Source: Strix aluco
Lineage: Eukaryota; Chordata; Aves; Strigiformes; Strigidae
DNA length: 64,000 nt
Reading direction: 5' to 3'
Assembly (NCBI RefSeq): GCF_031877795.1
Contig: NC_133957.1
Coordinates: 4,021,009-4,085,008 of the forward strand
In this document: positions 20,985 through 31,000 of the stretch, piece after piece
Layout of the letters: every line of letters starts with the position of its first letter
Numbering within the stretch: the stretch's first letter is position 1
Notes under the pieces: generated by a model
Seen by the model: only the letters and a program-made list of their open reading frames with translations
Told to the model about the DNA's origin: nothing
Databases searched by the model: none
Program-made: the position numbers and the translations under genes

Positions 20985-21030
20985 TGAGGTCACAGTGGGG
21001 CCGTGACATCAGAGCAGGACTGTGAGGTCA
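20985..21030 (+). promoter_or_regulatory. Three CRE-like sites at 19-bp spacing
   Basis: TGAGGTCA (20985-20992), TGACATCA (21004-21011) and TGAGGTCA (21023-21030) each differ from the cAMP response element TGACGTCA by one base. Their starts are exactly 19 bp apart. They lie 26-71 bp upstream of the TATA-like box. CREB/CREM/ATF bZIP factors bind such sites, and CREM-driven promoters of this style are common in spermatids. The regulatory role is inferred. Confidence 0.6.
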
Positions 21031-21055
21031 CAGACCCCCGCGGTGACACGCTGGG

Positions 21056-21062
21056 TATAATT
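21056..21062 (+). promoter_or_regulatory. TATA-like box
   Basis: TATAATT lies 76 bp upstream of the ATG at 21132, placing transcription start near 21085. The 5' UTR would begin near the (CAG)6 run at 21092-21110. Confidence 0.55.
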
Positions 21063-21131
21063 ACTGACCGCTCAGCCACCAGCCCCCACTGCAGCAGCAG
21101 CAGCAGCAGCATTGTGCGAGCGCAGGAAGCC

Positions 21132-24100
21132 ATGGCCCTCGCCCGCCACCTCCTCCTCCTCCTCCTGGTGGCCCTGCACACCAGGGCTGCCCAGGCTGCT
21201 CCGTGGCGAACGCGGGGAGCAGGTAAGCGAGTGGCCACTGGTGCAGCTTTTCATGGGCCAGCGGGCTCTTCTCCCTGAGAAGCGTGGATGGTGGCTTTTT
21301 CCCTCCCCCCTTCAGAGAGGGCTTTGTCTCTGGCTGCGAGAGCTCTCCCAGTAAGAAAGCCCCCAGGAACCGTATGTTGGTCCATCTGCTCCTCAAGGGG
21401 CATTGGACATGGCCCGGAAGGAGTGTTTGGAGAGCTGCCGAGTGCCAGCCAACAGCTCACCAGGCCCCTCTGTGGCTTTGACAGCCTCCACCTTTGTCTG
21501 GCCCCCACGTGGTTACCTGAGCCCCCTCCCATGCCTGCAGTTCCCTAAGGCAGAAGTGCATGCCCTAAGGCATGCAGTGGCAATGATTCTCATCTCTGCT
21601 TGCTTCTAGATGAGGCTGGGGGCAGTGGTTATCCAGCTTCTCTGCTGGATCTTGGTTTGGAGTCCTTGGGGCATCCTGGAGGTAAGTTCTCAATGTCCCT
21701 TTCCTTGAAAGGGTAAACGCTGACAAGGTGCCAAGAGCTTATTCAGGTGCAATTTCCCTTCAGATCCTCTCACAGTCGATGGCTTCCCAATGTCTTCATC
21801 TGTTCCTGTCCTGGACCCTGAGAGCAGTCCCAGAGGTAAGTCAGTGGGAGGAGGGAGCGTCTACCTTTTTGTCTTCTTTCCTGTGAAATGCAAGTTGCTC
21901 CTCCTGTGGCCGATGTGCAGCCGGGCAGAAGAGCGGAGAGGGAAGGGGTTGGGCTCAGTGATGTGCCCCAGGGCGCTTTCCCTTGCAAAGCTGTTTTTGC
22001 TGGCCCCTGGGAGCCTGAGCTGTTCCTGGTGTTGACTGCCACACCAGCGGGCTTGTTGGGGCTGAGTTCAGAGCTGGTGTGAGCTCCAGGGAGCCCTTTC
22101 TCCCGGCAGCTCCACGCACAGTTCGTTCGTCCCAGCACGGTGCCACTGCAGGCGCGTGGTAACACTTTGCACCGTGCTCCTGAGGGGAAGGGAGAGGGGA
22201 GTGCCGCGGAGGAAGCCCGTCCTTGGCTTGCACTCGCTGCCACTCCGCTCCGAGGAAGTACCTTGAGCCGGTGTCACAGGAGCTGATCTGTCATGCGCTT
22301 CTTTGCAGCCGTGCCCGTAGGCGAAGGTGACGCAGCTTCCCGGCCGGGTCCCAGGACCGAGCCTGCAGGAGATGGCGTGGGTATGTCCTGGCTTTTTTTT
22401 CCTCCCTGTGACAGCTGCCAGCTCAAAGCCCAAAGGTCAGCCAGCCGGGCGCCTCTGCGGGTGTGAGGTGGGAGACCTGCCCGTGGGTGCCCTCTCCTTG
22501 CGTGGTCCCCTTGCCGCTTTGGCGGTTGGGTTCTGCTGATGTAGATCAGAGGAGATGACGGGAGCTTCTCTGGGTGTTTGGTTACAGATGTGCCCGCAGG
22601 GAGGGCTTTCCCAGCTCCTCCGCTGCATCCGGCGCCAGAGTCCGGCTGGCGTCGCAGGGGTGAGCAGTCTGTCTCTGCTGCCCTCACGGGCTGTGTGCTG
22701 CTGTTCTGTAATTTATTCACGGGAAATTGAGCCCAATACTTTCTGTTAAGGTCCTCCAACAGCAAAGAACCCTGCTGAAGGAGGGAAAAAGTCCCCGGAG
22801 CCCTCGGACATCCTGAAGCAAACCCTGGAGCAACTGGAGAGAGGACACGGTGGGTGTATTTCTTTCACTCAGCCTTAGCCATGAGACAGCTGGAGCTTTT
22901 AGATCCACGTCTGGAGACACTGTGGCCTGGGACAGTGGGAAGGGGTCGAGCAGAGCCTCGCAGCAGCGATGCCGGGCTTCACGCCTTGCGGGCGCTGGCG
23001 AGCCCCAGAGCTGGTGCAGAGCCTCTGCTGCCAATTGTGGCTCAAGCCAAGTCCCAAGGGCAGCTGCTGCCCCCGTTGTACCGTGACGGCTCAGCGCTGG
23101 TTTGTGCAGATGTCAGCAGGCAGATTTTTCTAAACCTGATCGATGCCTTTGAGCAGCGTGGCCTCCTGAAGGCGTCATCTCCCTGACGGGGAGTGTCTCC
23201 ATCTGACCCAACTGTCCCGCTTGCTTCCTCAAGGGACAGACCAAGAGGCTGTGCAGGAGGCAGCGTTTCCAGAAGGAAGCAGTGGCTCCCTGCCAGCTTC
23301 TGCCACAGAAACGGAGACGACGCGAGCCCCCAGCACGCCAGGTAATTGCTGCCCTGCGGTCAGCCGGCGTCACCCATCGGGACTGCCCTGACTGCCAGAC
23401 TGGGCAGGGGCTTCGAGGGAACCTCCCTGTCCCCCTGCATCCTCTGTGCCTCAGCCACAAGGAGGCTTTACCTGTCGTCTCTGCTTTTTGGCAGTGATCT
23501 CAAAGCCTGGAGAAGACCACCACCGTGGCAGAGCAGACTCAGGTACTGAGCATTCCTGCTGGGGTCCCTAAGTGGGAGATGCGTCCCGAAACCTGGGAGT
23601 GGCCGCGGGCAGTGCCCATGCTGGGGAAAAGGCCGAAGGGGAGAGCAAGGCTCAAGTGTCTCTTGAGAAGGCCTGACTCCGTCCCCTCAGGGGTGGGAGC
23701 TGACCCAGGGGCAGGGATGGGTGGCTCTGCCTGCTGCAGGGATGGTTTTTGTCCGTGTCCCTCGAAGCAGCAACTGGCCAGGCAGCTGCGCTCCCCCGCT
23801 GTGCTCTCCTCCTGGCTGCTGGAGTTTTGTTTGGATGGACAACATGTCCCAAAGGGTGGGAGGGTGCTGCAAGCTTACTGGTGGTGCGCCGGAGGGACTA
23901 AAATCCTGAATTGCTCCACAGATGATGTTGGGGAGAGAAGACCAACAGTTTCCCTTCCCCAGAGCACCACAAGGTTCTTCTGTCCCCAAGATCTGCAGAT
24001 GTACTGCGTGCTCAGCGCAGTGGCAGCGGCAGTTTCTGTAGCAGTTGCGCTGCTGCTGTGCTGTACCTGGGTGCAGCGGCGGTGCAGGAGGAAAAAGTGA

Positions 24101-24486
24101 GTTGATTCCCCCCGCCCCACTGGTCCTTGGATGGCTGTTCGTGGGCCGCGCTGGGGAGGAGAGTCCCCGTGTGCCACCTGCAGTCGAGGGCCTCAGCGGC
24201 CTCCTCTCTCCACAGTCACGCCTCGGCAGCCTCTGGACACTGGCTCGAAACCGGCAGCTGCCCCTCGCACCTGCACAGCTGCCCCGGCAGTCTCAAGAGC
24301 GGGGCCCAATGCCCGCAGCTGCTGGAGACATTTGGATACCCAGCGTGCCCGCCCACCCCACCCTCCCCACCTCCCCCACCCCCCCCCCCCGCCCCCCAGC
24401 CCACGCCCCCCTGCCATAACGGTGCACCTCCTCCGCAGCAGCTCCCGGCCCCCACGCCCGCCGCCCCCACTGGTCTGGCCTTCTGA
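21132..24486 (+). CDS. Type I membrane protein, unrecognised family (10-exon model)
   Basis: I read exons 21132-21222, 21610-21681, 21764-21835, 22309-22380, 22588-22659, 22751-22849, 23234-23341, 23495-23542, 23922-24096 and 24216-24486. All have AG/GT borders. Introns 1 to 8 are phase 1 and the last is phase 2. The sum is 1080 nt, giving 359 residues ending at TGA 24484-24486. The start is the first ATG after the TATA box and opens a signal peptide (MALARHLLLLLLVALHTRAA). The outer part is low-complexity, rich in G, P, S and E. One transmembrane segment (about residues 238-262, CVLSAVAAAVSVAVALLLCC) is followed by basic residues and a proline-rich tail. Exons 2 to 5 are each exactly 72 nt. 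I cannot name the family; a cell-surface or acrosomal protein is a guess from the CRE-type promoter. Confidence 0.65.
22873..23186 (+). other. Open segment inside the gene, possible alternative last exon
   Basis: After an acceptor-like TTTCACTCAG (ending 22872), a phase-1 frame runs 104 codons to TGA 23184-23186. It has helical-looking text such as SRQIFLNLIDAFEQRGLL. The donor of the preceding exon lies only 23 nt upstream, too close for an intron. So it could only be spliced from an earlier phase-1 exon, giving a soluble form, or it is intronic. Including it removes the transmembrane segment. Confidence 0.3.
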
Positions 24487-24814
24487 CAGGAACTGAAGGC
24501 AGCCCCGCCAGGGCAGGGCTTGGGCTGCGGCAGCAGGATTTGAGAAGCTTTATGCTCTTGTTCGCATTACCTTGTTGGGTTGTCTGAACAAGGGTTTTAG
24601 CTTTTGGTGAATGAAATATTGCACCTGGCAGAAGAACTGATGCTCCGTTTCTTCGGGAGGCTGAAGTCCCATTGACTTTCATCGCTGTCTGGCCAGCATA
24701 AGACCTGGAAAACCATTTAATGGAGCCATTTAGTACTGAAAATGGCCCGATACATGTATGAAAAGATTGTTTAAATGGTGGAGCTGATTAGAGCATCAAA
24801 TTAGTCAACGGCAA
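24487..24814 (+). other. Probable 3' UTR of the membrane-protein gene
   Basis: No canonical AATAAA follows the stop codon until 25023, inside LTR-like sequence. AATGAAATATT at about 24609 is the nearest variant. Confidence 0.35.
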
Positions 24815-25092
24815 ATCTTCCTCCCTCCCTCCCTCCTGTCCATGACTCGCCAGTAGCATGTTTGACATAGTGGAGTGGCGCTCGGAAGATCTCGCGATGT
24901 ACGGAAGGAATAGCTGTAGCCCTCCCTTGTTACGAGGTGAGGTGATGGATAGGCTTGTAATGTTAAGGGCACACCCACGAAGGAGGTACTTAGTGAATGT
25001 ATATAGGTAAGATACACAGTTTAATAAACGGACAGTTTGTATCCATCATATTGGTGTTTGTACTGATGTCCCGGTGAAGGTCTTAACCTCCC
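24815..25092 (+). mobile_element. Alpharetrovirus-like LTR segment
   Basis: A (CTCC)n start and a TGTACGG/GTAATGTT-type U3 lead to a TATATA-like box (about 25000). AATAAA follows at 25023-25028. Next come GACAGTTTGTATCC and CATATTGGTGTTTGTAC, the R/U5 arrangement of avian leukosis-type LTRs. The edges are uncertain. Confidence 0.5.
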
Positions 25093-25245
25093 GCAGCATT
25101 AGTCTGCGATCTGAGCGCCACTAACACGTGGAGAGGCAGGTTTAAAGAGGCAGGCTAACTGCGGCGATGCAGTATTAGTCTCTGCGACCTGAGCGCCACT
25201 GACACGTGGAGAGGCAGGTTTAATGAGGCAGAGCTAACTGCAACA
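25093..25245 (+). repeat. 76-bp tandem duplication
   Basis: Two diverged copies start at 25093 (GCAGCATTAGTC) and 25169 (GCAGTATTAGTC). They share GAGCGCCACT, ACACGTGGAGAGGCAGGTTTA and GCTAACTGC. They follow the LTR-like segment directly. Confidence 0.85.
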
Positions 25246-28007
25246 ATAGTTCTTTTCATTGTGGAAAAAAAAGCAAATGTGTTGCATGTTCTCATCATCA
25301 TCAGAATGAGCTGCTTAATAAAAATAACAAAAGACTATGTAAATGTAAAGGTTCCACATCAGAACTGCCAGACTTTGCTAACATGAACTCAGTTGCTTTA
25401 ATACAACCCAATCCCCTACTTTATAATTCCAGCAACCCATCTACAGCAAATATTGCCCTCAATAACCGCTCTCCAGTTAAAGTGACAGGCCCAGAACCTG
25501 ACATGATAGATGTATGTGCTTAACTTTACACACTGCAAGTAGTTCTGCTGAAGTGCAGCAGGACTCAAAACAGCTCATGAAACCTTTTCAGAACCAGAGG
25601 CATCGAGGTCAGAGACAAAACATCTATTACATCGTGTAGTCCAGGACCCCTCTCTGCTCTTCCCCACCCCTGCTTTTTTTTTTTTTCGCTGCACTTTGGT
25701 GATTTGTGAGCTGGCACAGACTGTCTTTGTCCTTTACCTTTGCCCAACACCTCGCCCCAGTGCCAGGACCCCAGTGCCAGATGGGGTCTGCTCAGTGCTC
25801 TCTGCAGGGCAGCTGCTGAATAAACCCCTGCAAAACACTGTAAGGAGCAACAGCACATGCAAGCTGACCAAAAAAAAAGAATATACAGGAATAACTTCAG
25901 TTTCCACTCATGATGCCTGATCAGAACATAATTAATTCAGCGAAATAAATTTATTTGGCAAGTGTTGTCATATTTAAACCCAGCTTAATATAAGGGTGCA
26001 TATTCCACTGCTTGCAATACATTTAAAATTTGCACTTACCATTAACAAAATGTATAAAAATCTGACACTTACATAAGCTCTACATATTTAAAGGAACCTA
26101 TATTTAAATGTACATACACTCTATAGTTCAAATTCATCGTCTGAAAAATTCCACAGCTTTATCTGAAAGGCAAGAGACACTTATTTTCAAGATCTGTGAT
26201 GAATGAGATCCAGACACAGGACTGTTTCACAAAGTATCATCCATGCCAGAATCTTCATCCACAGAAAAATTCCAAGAACAATTATGAGGATCTAAATATC
26301 AAAGACCTAGTTCTGCTGTATTCCAAGCAAAAGAGGAATTTATAAATGCATGGATAAATCACTTTAAAAGTACATGTCAGAGGACATTAAAAGGCAGGCA
26401 CCTAAAATAATTTCTAGAATATTACTAAATGAGTACTTTTTGGATTATCTTTTCAGTGTCTAATATAACATCACTGTGATTTAGGGCTAAAGGATCCCAA
26501 TGTGTTTACTCATTTTAACATTGAATTTAATCATCAGAATTTAATTCCTCTAGACAATCTGACTCTGCAAAAGGGTGAAATTCAAAGCAGACATGCAAAC
26601 CACAGCAAACACTGCAGAATGTCACTGAAAAACTTTTTAAAACTCATCTAGTCTCTTTTCTCTCTCTATCCCCACCTACTTTGAACTACTCCGATACTCC
26701 CAACCAGACAGGACAAAAATTCTTGGCATCAAAGGTTATGCCACTGTTAAAATTTGGCTCTAGGTATGAAGTTGTCCAGAACAACCTTTCTGACAGCTCT
26801 TGCCAAGAGAGGCAGCTCACAAGTCCTCTTCCTGGTCTGTCCACCTTTGTTTCCTAAATACCTTCAGGTGGTGGGATCCCTACACCCGCTGCCTGTGGGT
26901 TGTGGTTCAAGTCTGAGCGTTTCCAACAGGCAGTCCTACCACTGCTGGTCTCCAAAGGAACGGGACCTGAGAGCAGGGGGAAAGCTGAGCTCCACCAGAC
27001 GACATCTGAAAACACCGACGACAGCTGAACTGCTGAACTTTTAGGAACTTGGGTGACCTTCTGCCATCAATGGCATCTACTCCACAGCAGGGCAAATGAA
27101 GCGGTGATGAACCCTGTTTACAGCCACTAATGAGAGAAAACTTTGGTCTTTTTGAACCCAAGACAAAACCTGACCGTGCAGGGGGTGAATGAGCATGTGC
27201 GGTGTATCTGCTGCTTTCCAAGGCACAGAGCTGCTGCCGTGGGGTTTTCTGCCAGACACCTCGATCCCAACGCTGATCAGCCGTCCCTCACCACAGCAAG
27301 GGAAGCGAAACACCCAGTGGAAAAACCAGATAGCCCAGAGCCCCGGAGACCCTCCTCAATTTGGCTCTTGTACACAGGGGTCCCCGGAGGTACTGAGGGA
27401 TAACTGAAACGACTCTCATCGGCGTCCTAAGCAGAATGGCCCAGCTCGTGGGTATTTCTGTGCTAAAAACCCACAACTGAACTTTGACATACCTATAACC
27501 ATTTTTGTTAACAGTGATGAGAACAGATCTTGATTAGAAGACAGCAAAAATTACAGTGCTGAGGCCATTAGCCAGTGGCTCCGCGATGGTGTCTGCTTCA
27601 AGGACAGAAACATATGGTAAGACTGAGGTGAACCACAGCACTCCTCTATCTAATCATTAAAGTGCTTTACAACAGCACTATGCTTGAAAACAACATTCTA
27701 CAACTTCAGGAGTGAATACATTTATAAAAAACACTGCTTGTAAACAACAAGATTATTCACTTGCTGTGTCAGTTTTTGTCACACGTGGCACAGGGGGTTT
27801 CATTCCTGTGCTGCACCCACCCAGTCTGTTCGCCAGCAGCAGGGCATCCCCCGGGAAATGCAGGAGATGTAGGCCAGGACCGTGGCCAAGAGAATTACAC
27901 ATTGCCTTGACTCAAAGAGGGACCAAAACCACATTTTGTTACACAGAAAATAGATCACCAAAAGGAAACGAAGCCGCTTTGATGAGAGCATGAAGGGCAA
28001 GAGCCTT
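25246..28007. other. No gene recognised; part may be a minus-strand 3' UTR
   Basis: AT-rich DNA. TTTATT at about 25950 reads AATAAA on the minus strand. If the weak exon at 28008-28084 is real, 25950-28007 would be its 3' UTR. Open frames at 26750-27400 lack splice or motif support. Confidence 0.3.
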
Positions 28008-28084
28008 TTAACCGAGAGGGCCAGCCCTGGGCTTCGGGGGCGGCACCTTGGCCTTGTACAGCTCAACCGTTACACGGGGCTGAC
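28008..28084 (-). CDS. Weak candidate terminal coding exon
   Basis: On the minus strand, after a CGCCCAG acceptor, a phase-2 frame of 24 residues includes VTVELYKAKVPPPKPR and ends at TAA (28010-28008). The basic, proline-rich text looks like a protein C-terminus and is GC-richer than its surroundings. The pyrimidine tract is modest and I recognise no family. Confidence 0.2.
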
Positions 28085-31000
28085 CTGGGCGACCTGCCCG
28101 TTGGTGTTGGGGGGGAGATTTTATTGGTTGTTTTTTTTAAATTTTGTGAACACATGCAGAACCTACTGAAAACACCCATTTAAGGTTCTTTTCATCACAG
28201 ATTTAACTTGTGTTTGCTGCACTCAAGTTAACTTCCCTTGCATTAGCTGCACTTACACGGGAGCAGATACAGCACTAAATATTATTTAAACTGCACAGGC
28301 TGCATTAGCAGCTGGGGAGCTGCGCTAGCCCAGGCTGTGAGCAACATCCCCAGAGAGAGGAGCCAGCTCCAGTCCCAAAACACAAATAACTGTCTGCATG
28401 TGCAGATAGGCCTGAGAGGTGTAACTAGAGGTAAACCTGCAATGAAATCAGCAAAAATCACCTCCTGCCTGGTCTGACACAGAAGAGTTTGATGCAGTCC
28501 TATAGCAAGTTTTAAAGACAAACCTAATTGCTCTCCTAATAAAATGAACACAAACCAATTTACATTTATCATTACTTATATAATCAGGGCTTCCAGCTGT
28601 ATAAAAGTGATCAAGCTCCATATATTTCCATACACAGACAATTATTAGCTACACATCCTTGACATTCCCTTTTTCCAATTGCCAATGTGTTCTAAGCTCC
28701 CCCTGTTTTTACCAGAAGCTTTAAGGCTACAAATCTCAGGCAGCTGTCAGTCAAAATATGTTTCCCATCTGGCTGCTTTCAGCCAAACTCAGGCCTCAAA
28801 AGACCTTTGCACTAAAATGATTCTCAAAACAACAGAAAAGCTGTTCAGCATACAAGAATTCACTGCAATTACCAAAACAGAAATTAGTAAAGCTATCATA
28901 TATTTGTAAGTGAAACAGTGCTTGCTGGCAGCATTCAGCAGGGAAAATGCATAGATGCTTTCTGACTAAAGCACAGAAATGCTTCCTAGGAAGTGAAAAA
29001 TGTGCCAGTTTACCTTCCAGATACAGACCCCACCAGTGGTGTTTACTGGGGTTCATACCTCTGGACTACAACATTCATTCACCTTTAGACAACTCTACTA
29101 TTTTTACTCTTTTTTTAAGTTCCATGAAGTTCTTTGCATCTCTATTATTAATATAACAATACCAGATATTCCACAGAGAAGGGGTATTTGGGATAGCTTG
29201 TATTTAAGGGGAGCAGAAACTAGTATGACTATTCATCACGGAGCGGGCTGCTGAAAACCAGTGAGACATGTGGCAGATAAAAACAGTTTTTATACAACAC
29301 ACACCAGCATTGACACTGCACAGGAACTGACTGATGAACACTTCCAGACTATCCTGTATCCTCGTGGCTAGAACACCACCTGATCAAGGCTGAATTCACT
29401 CTTAGACACCTCAGTGATTCACAGCGACTTAACAGAGCCAGTTCCGAAACTTAACCCAGCAAACTGCCTCTTCCCAATCTGCAGGTATGTGATGCACAAG
29501 GTACCGGAGAAAAAGCAGCTCTTGGAGGAGATGCAGTTATCTGATTCACGAGGGACGACTTCCCAACTTCCCGACATGGAACCCTTTAATTCAGTCAGTG
29601 TGCTGGCGTGGAAGGCCACACATCCATACTGCAACTCTCACCTTTCACATTCCTGCTTTGCATATGCACTTGGTCTGTACAAACAACATTTCCATGAGCA
29701 GACAGAATGAACATGAATTTGCAGACGTGAAACAAGCAGCACTGAAATGAAAAGGCTAACAATGATTATTTGTGCTACCTCTTCCTCTATAACCAAGAAT
29801 TTCTATAAAATGAGGCTACCTAGCCTTTCTCTTTGCAAATCCAAGAAAACATCTTAATTGCTAGTTCAGACAGTTCACTATTTCTTAAATTACTGTCAGT
29901 GTTTGAACAGTTGTTAATAACCATCATTATTTTCATACTGCAGTGTACTCAATTTTCAATTTACACTAACATATGAGATTACAACCTTGATGTATGTTTG
30001 CTACACTCAACATTATTCAACGAGATTTAGCAGCAGAGTGATTGCTACACTGCTTGCTGGCCTGTAAGAGAACAGCTGTCTAGAAATGCTGTATACAAAC
30101 AGATTAATTCACAAAACACCCAGCGAGGTGGCCTGATGTATCAGTCCAGTAGGAGACTCATCTTACGGCTGTTCCATTCTGACCATTATTTAAGATATCA
30201 CAGAACTCAAATTCCATGAGTGGCATAACATGCACAAATGGATACAGGAAAAACTGATCTATATGAAATAGCCTGCTGTTGTGACTAAGTCACAAGGATC
30301 CTTTGCATACGGAGTGGGGCAGTGAGACTGACTCTGTCATGTAAAATTTAGCAGAAGTTATCTCCTGGTGCAGCACTGCAGGAAATGTACTGTAACTTCA
30401 TTACTGATCAAGTCTGTCTGTACAGCCATGCAGGGAGCCTCAGGACCTACAGACAGCATGCTGGAACTGCTACTGACACACAGCTTCTGTGAGAAAGCAA
30501 CAATTCTGGAGAGTTTTTAAATAGCATTAAATCAAGCTTCACTTTTCGTCCTTGTCTTACGGCCTAGCAAACTGCACATTCAGAAAAATGTCATCTTTCT
30601 TTAGACAGTTTTTTCCACAGCATATCTTTCTTTGAACTAGTTTTTCTAGTCAACCAGCAAAGAAATACACTTCAAATTTTTATTAACTGAATGAAACTAG
30701 ACTCTAGAACACTTAGTAACTTTCTGGATTTTTATGACAGTTTAGGGAAAATTGCACCTAGCAGCAGACACAGCTGATGAAGCATCAGGAGCTACACAGG
30801 GTTGTATTCACAGTCACAGATACAGGACTTGGCAGTTTTCAAATTACTTTATCAGCATATAGTCTTGTATCTAATCACAATGAACAGTGGGAAACTTTGA
30901 TGGACCACAGAACGTCTACAGCTCTATCCCTCCCATTTTGCTTCAATATCCAACTCCCTAAAGAGTAACTGAACGCAGGCTAGAGAAAACACAAAAGACT

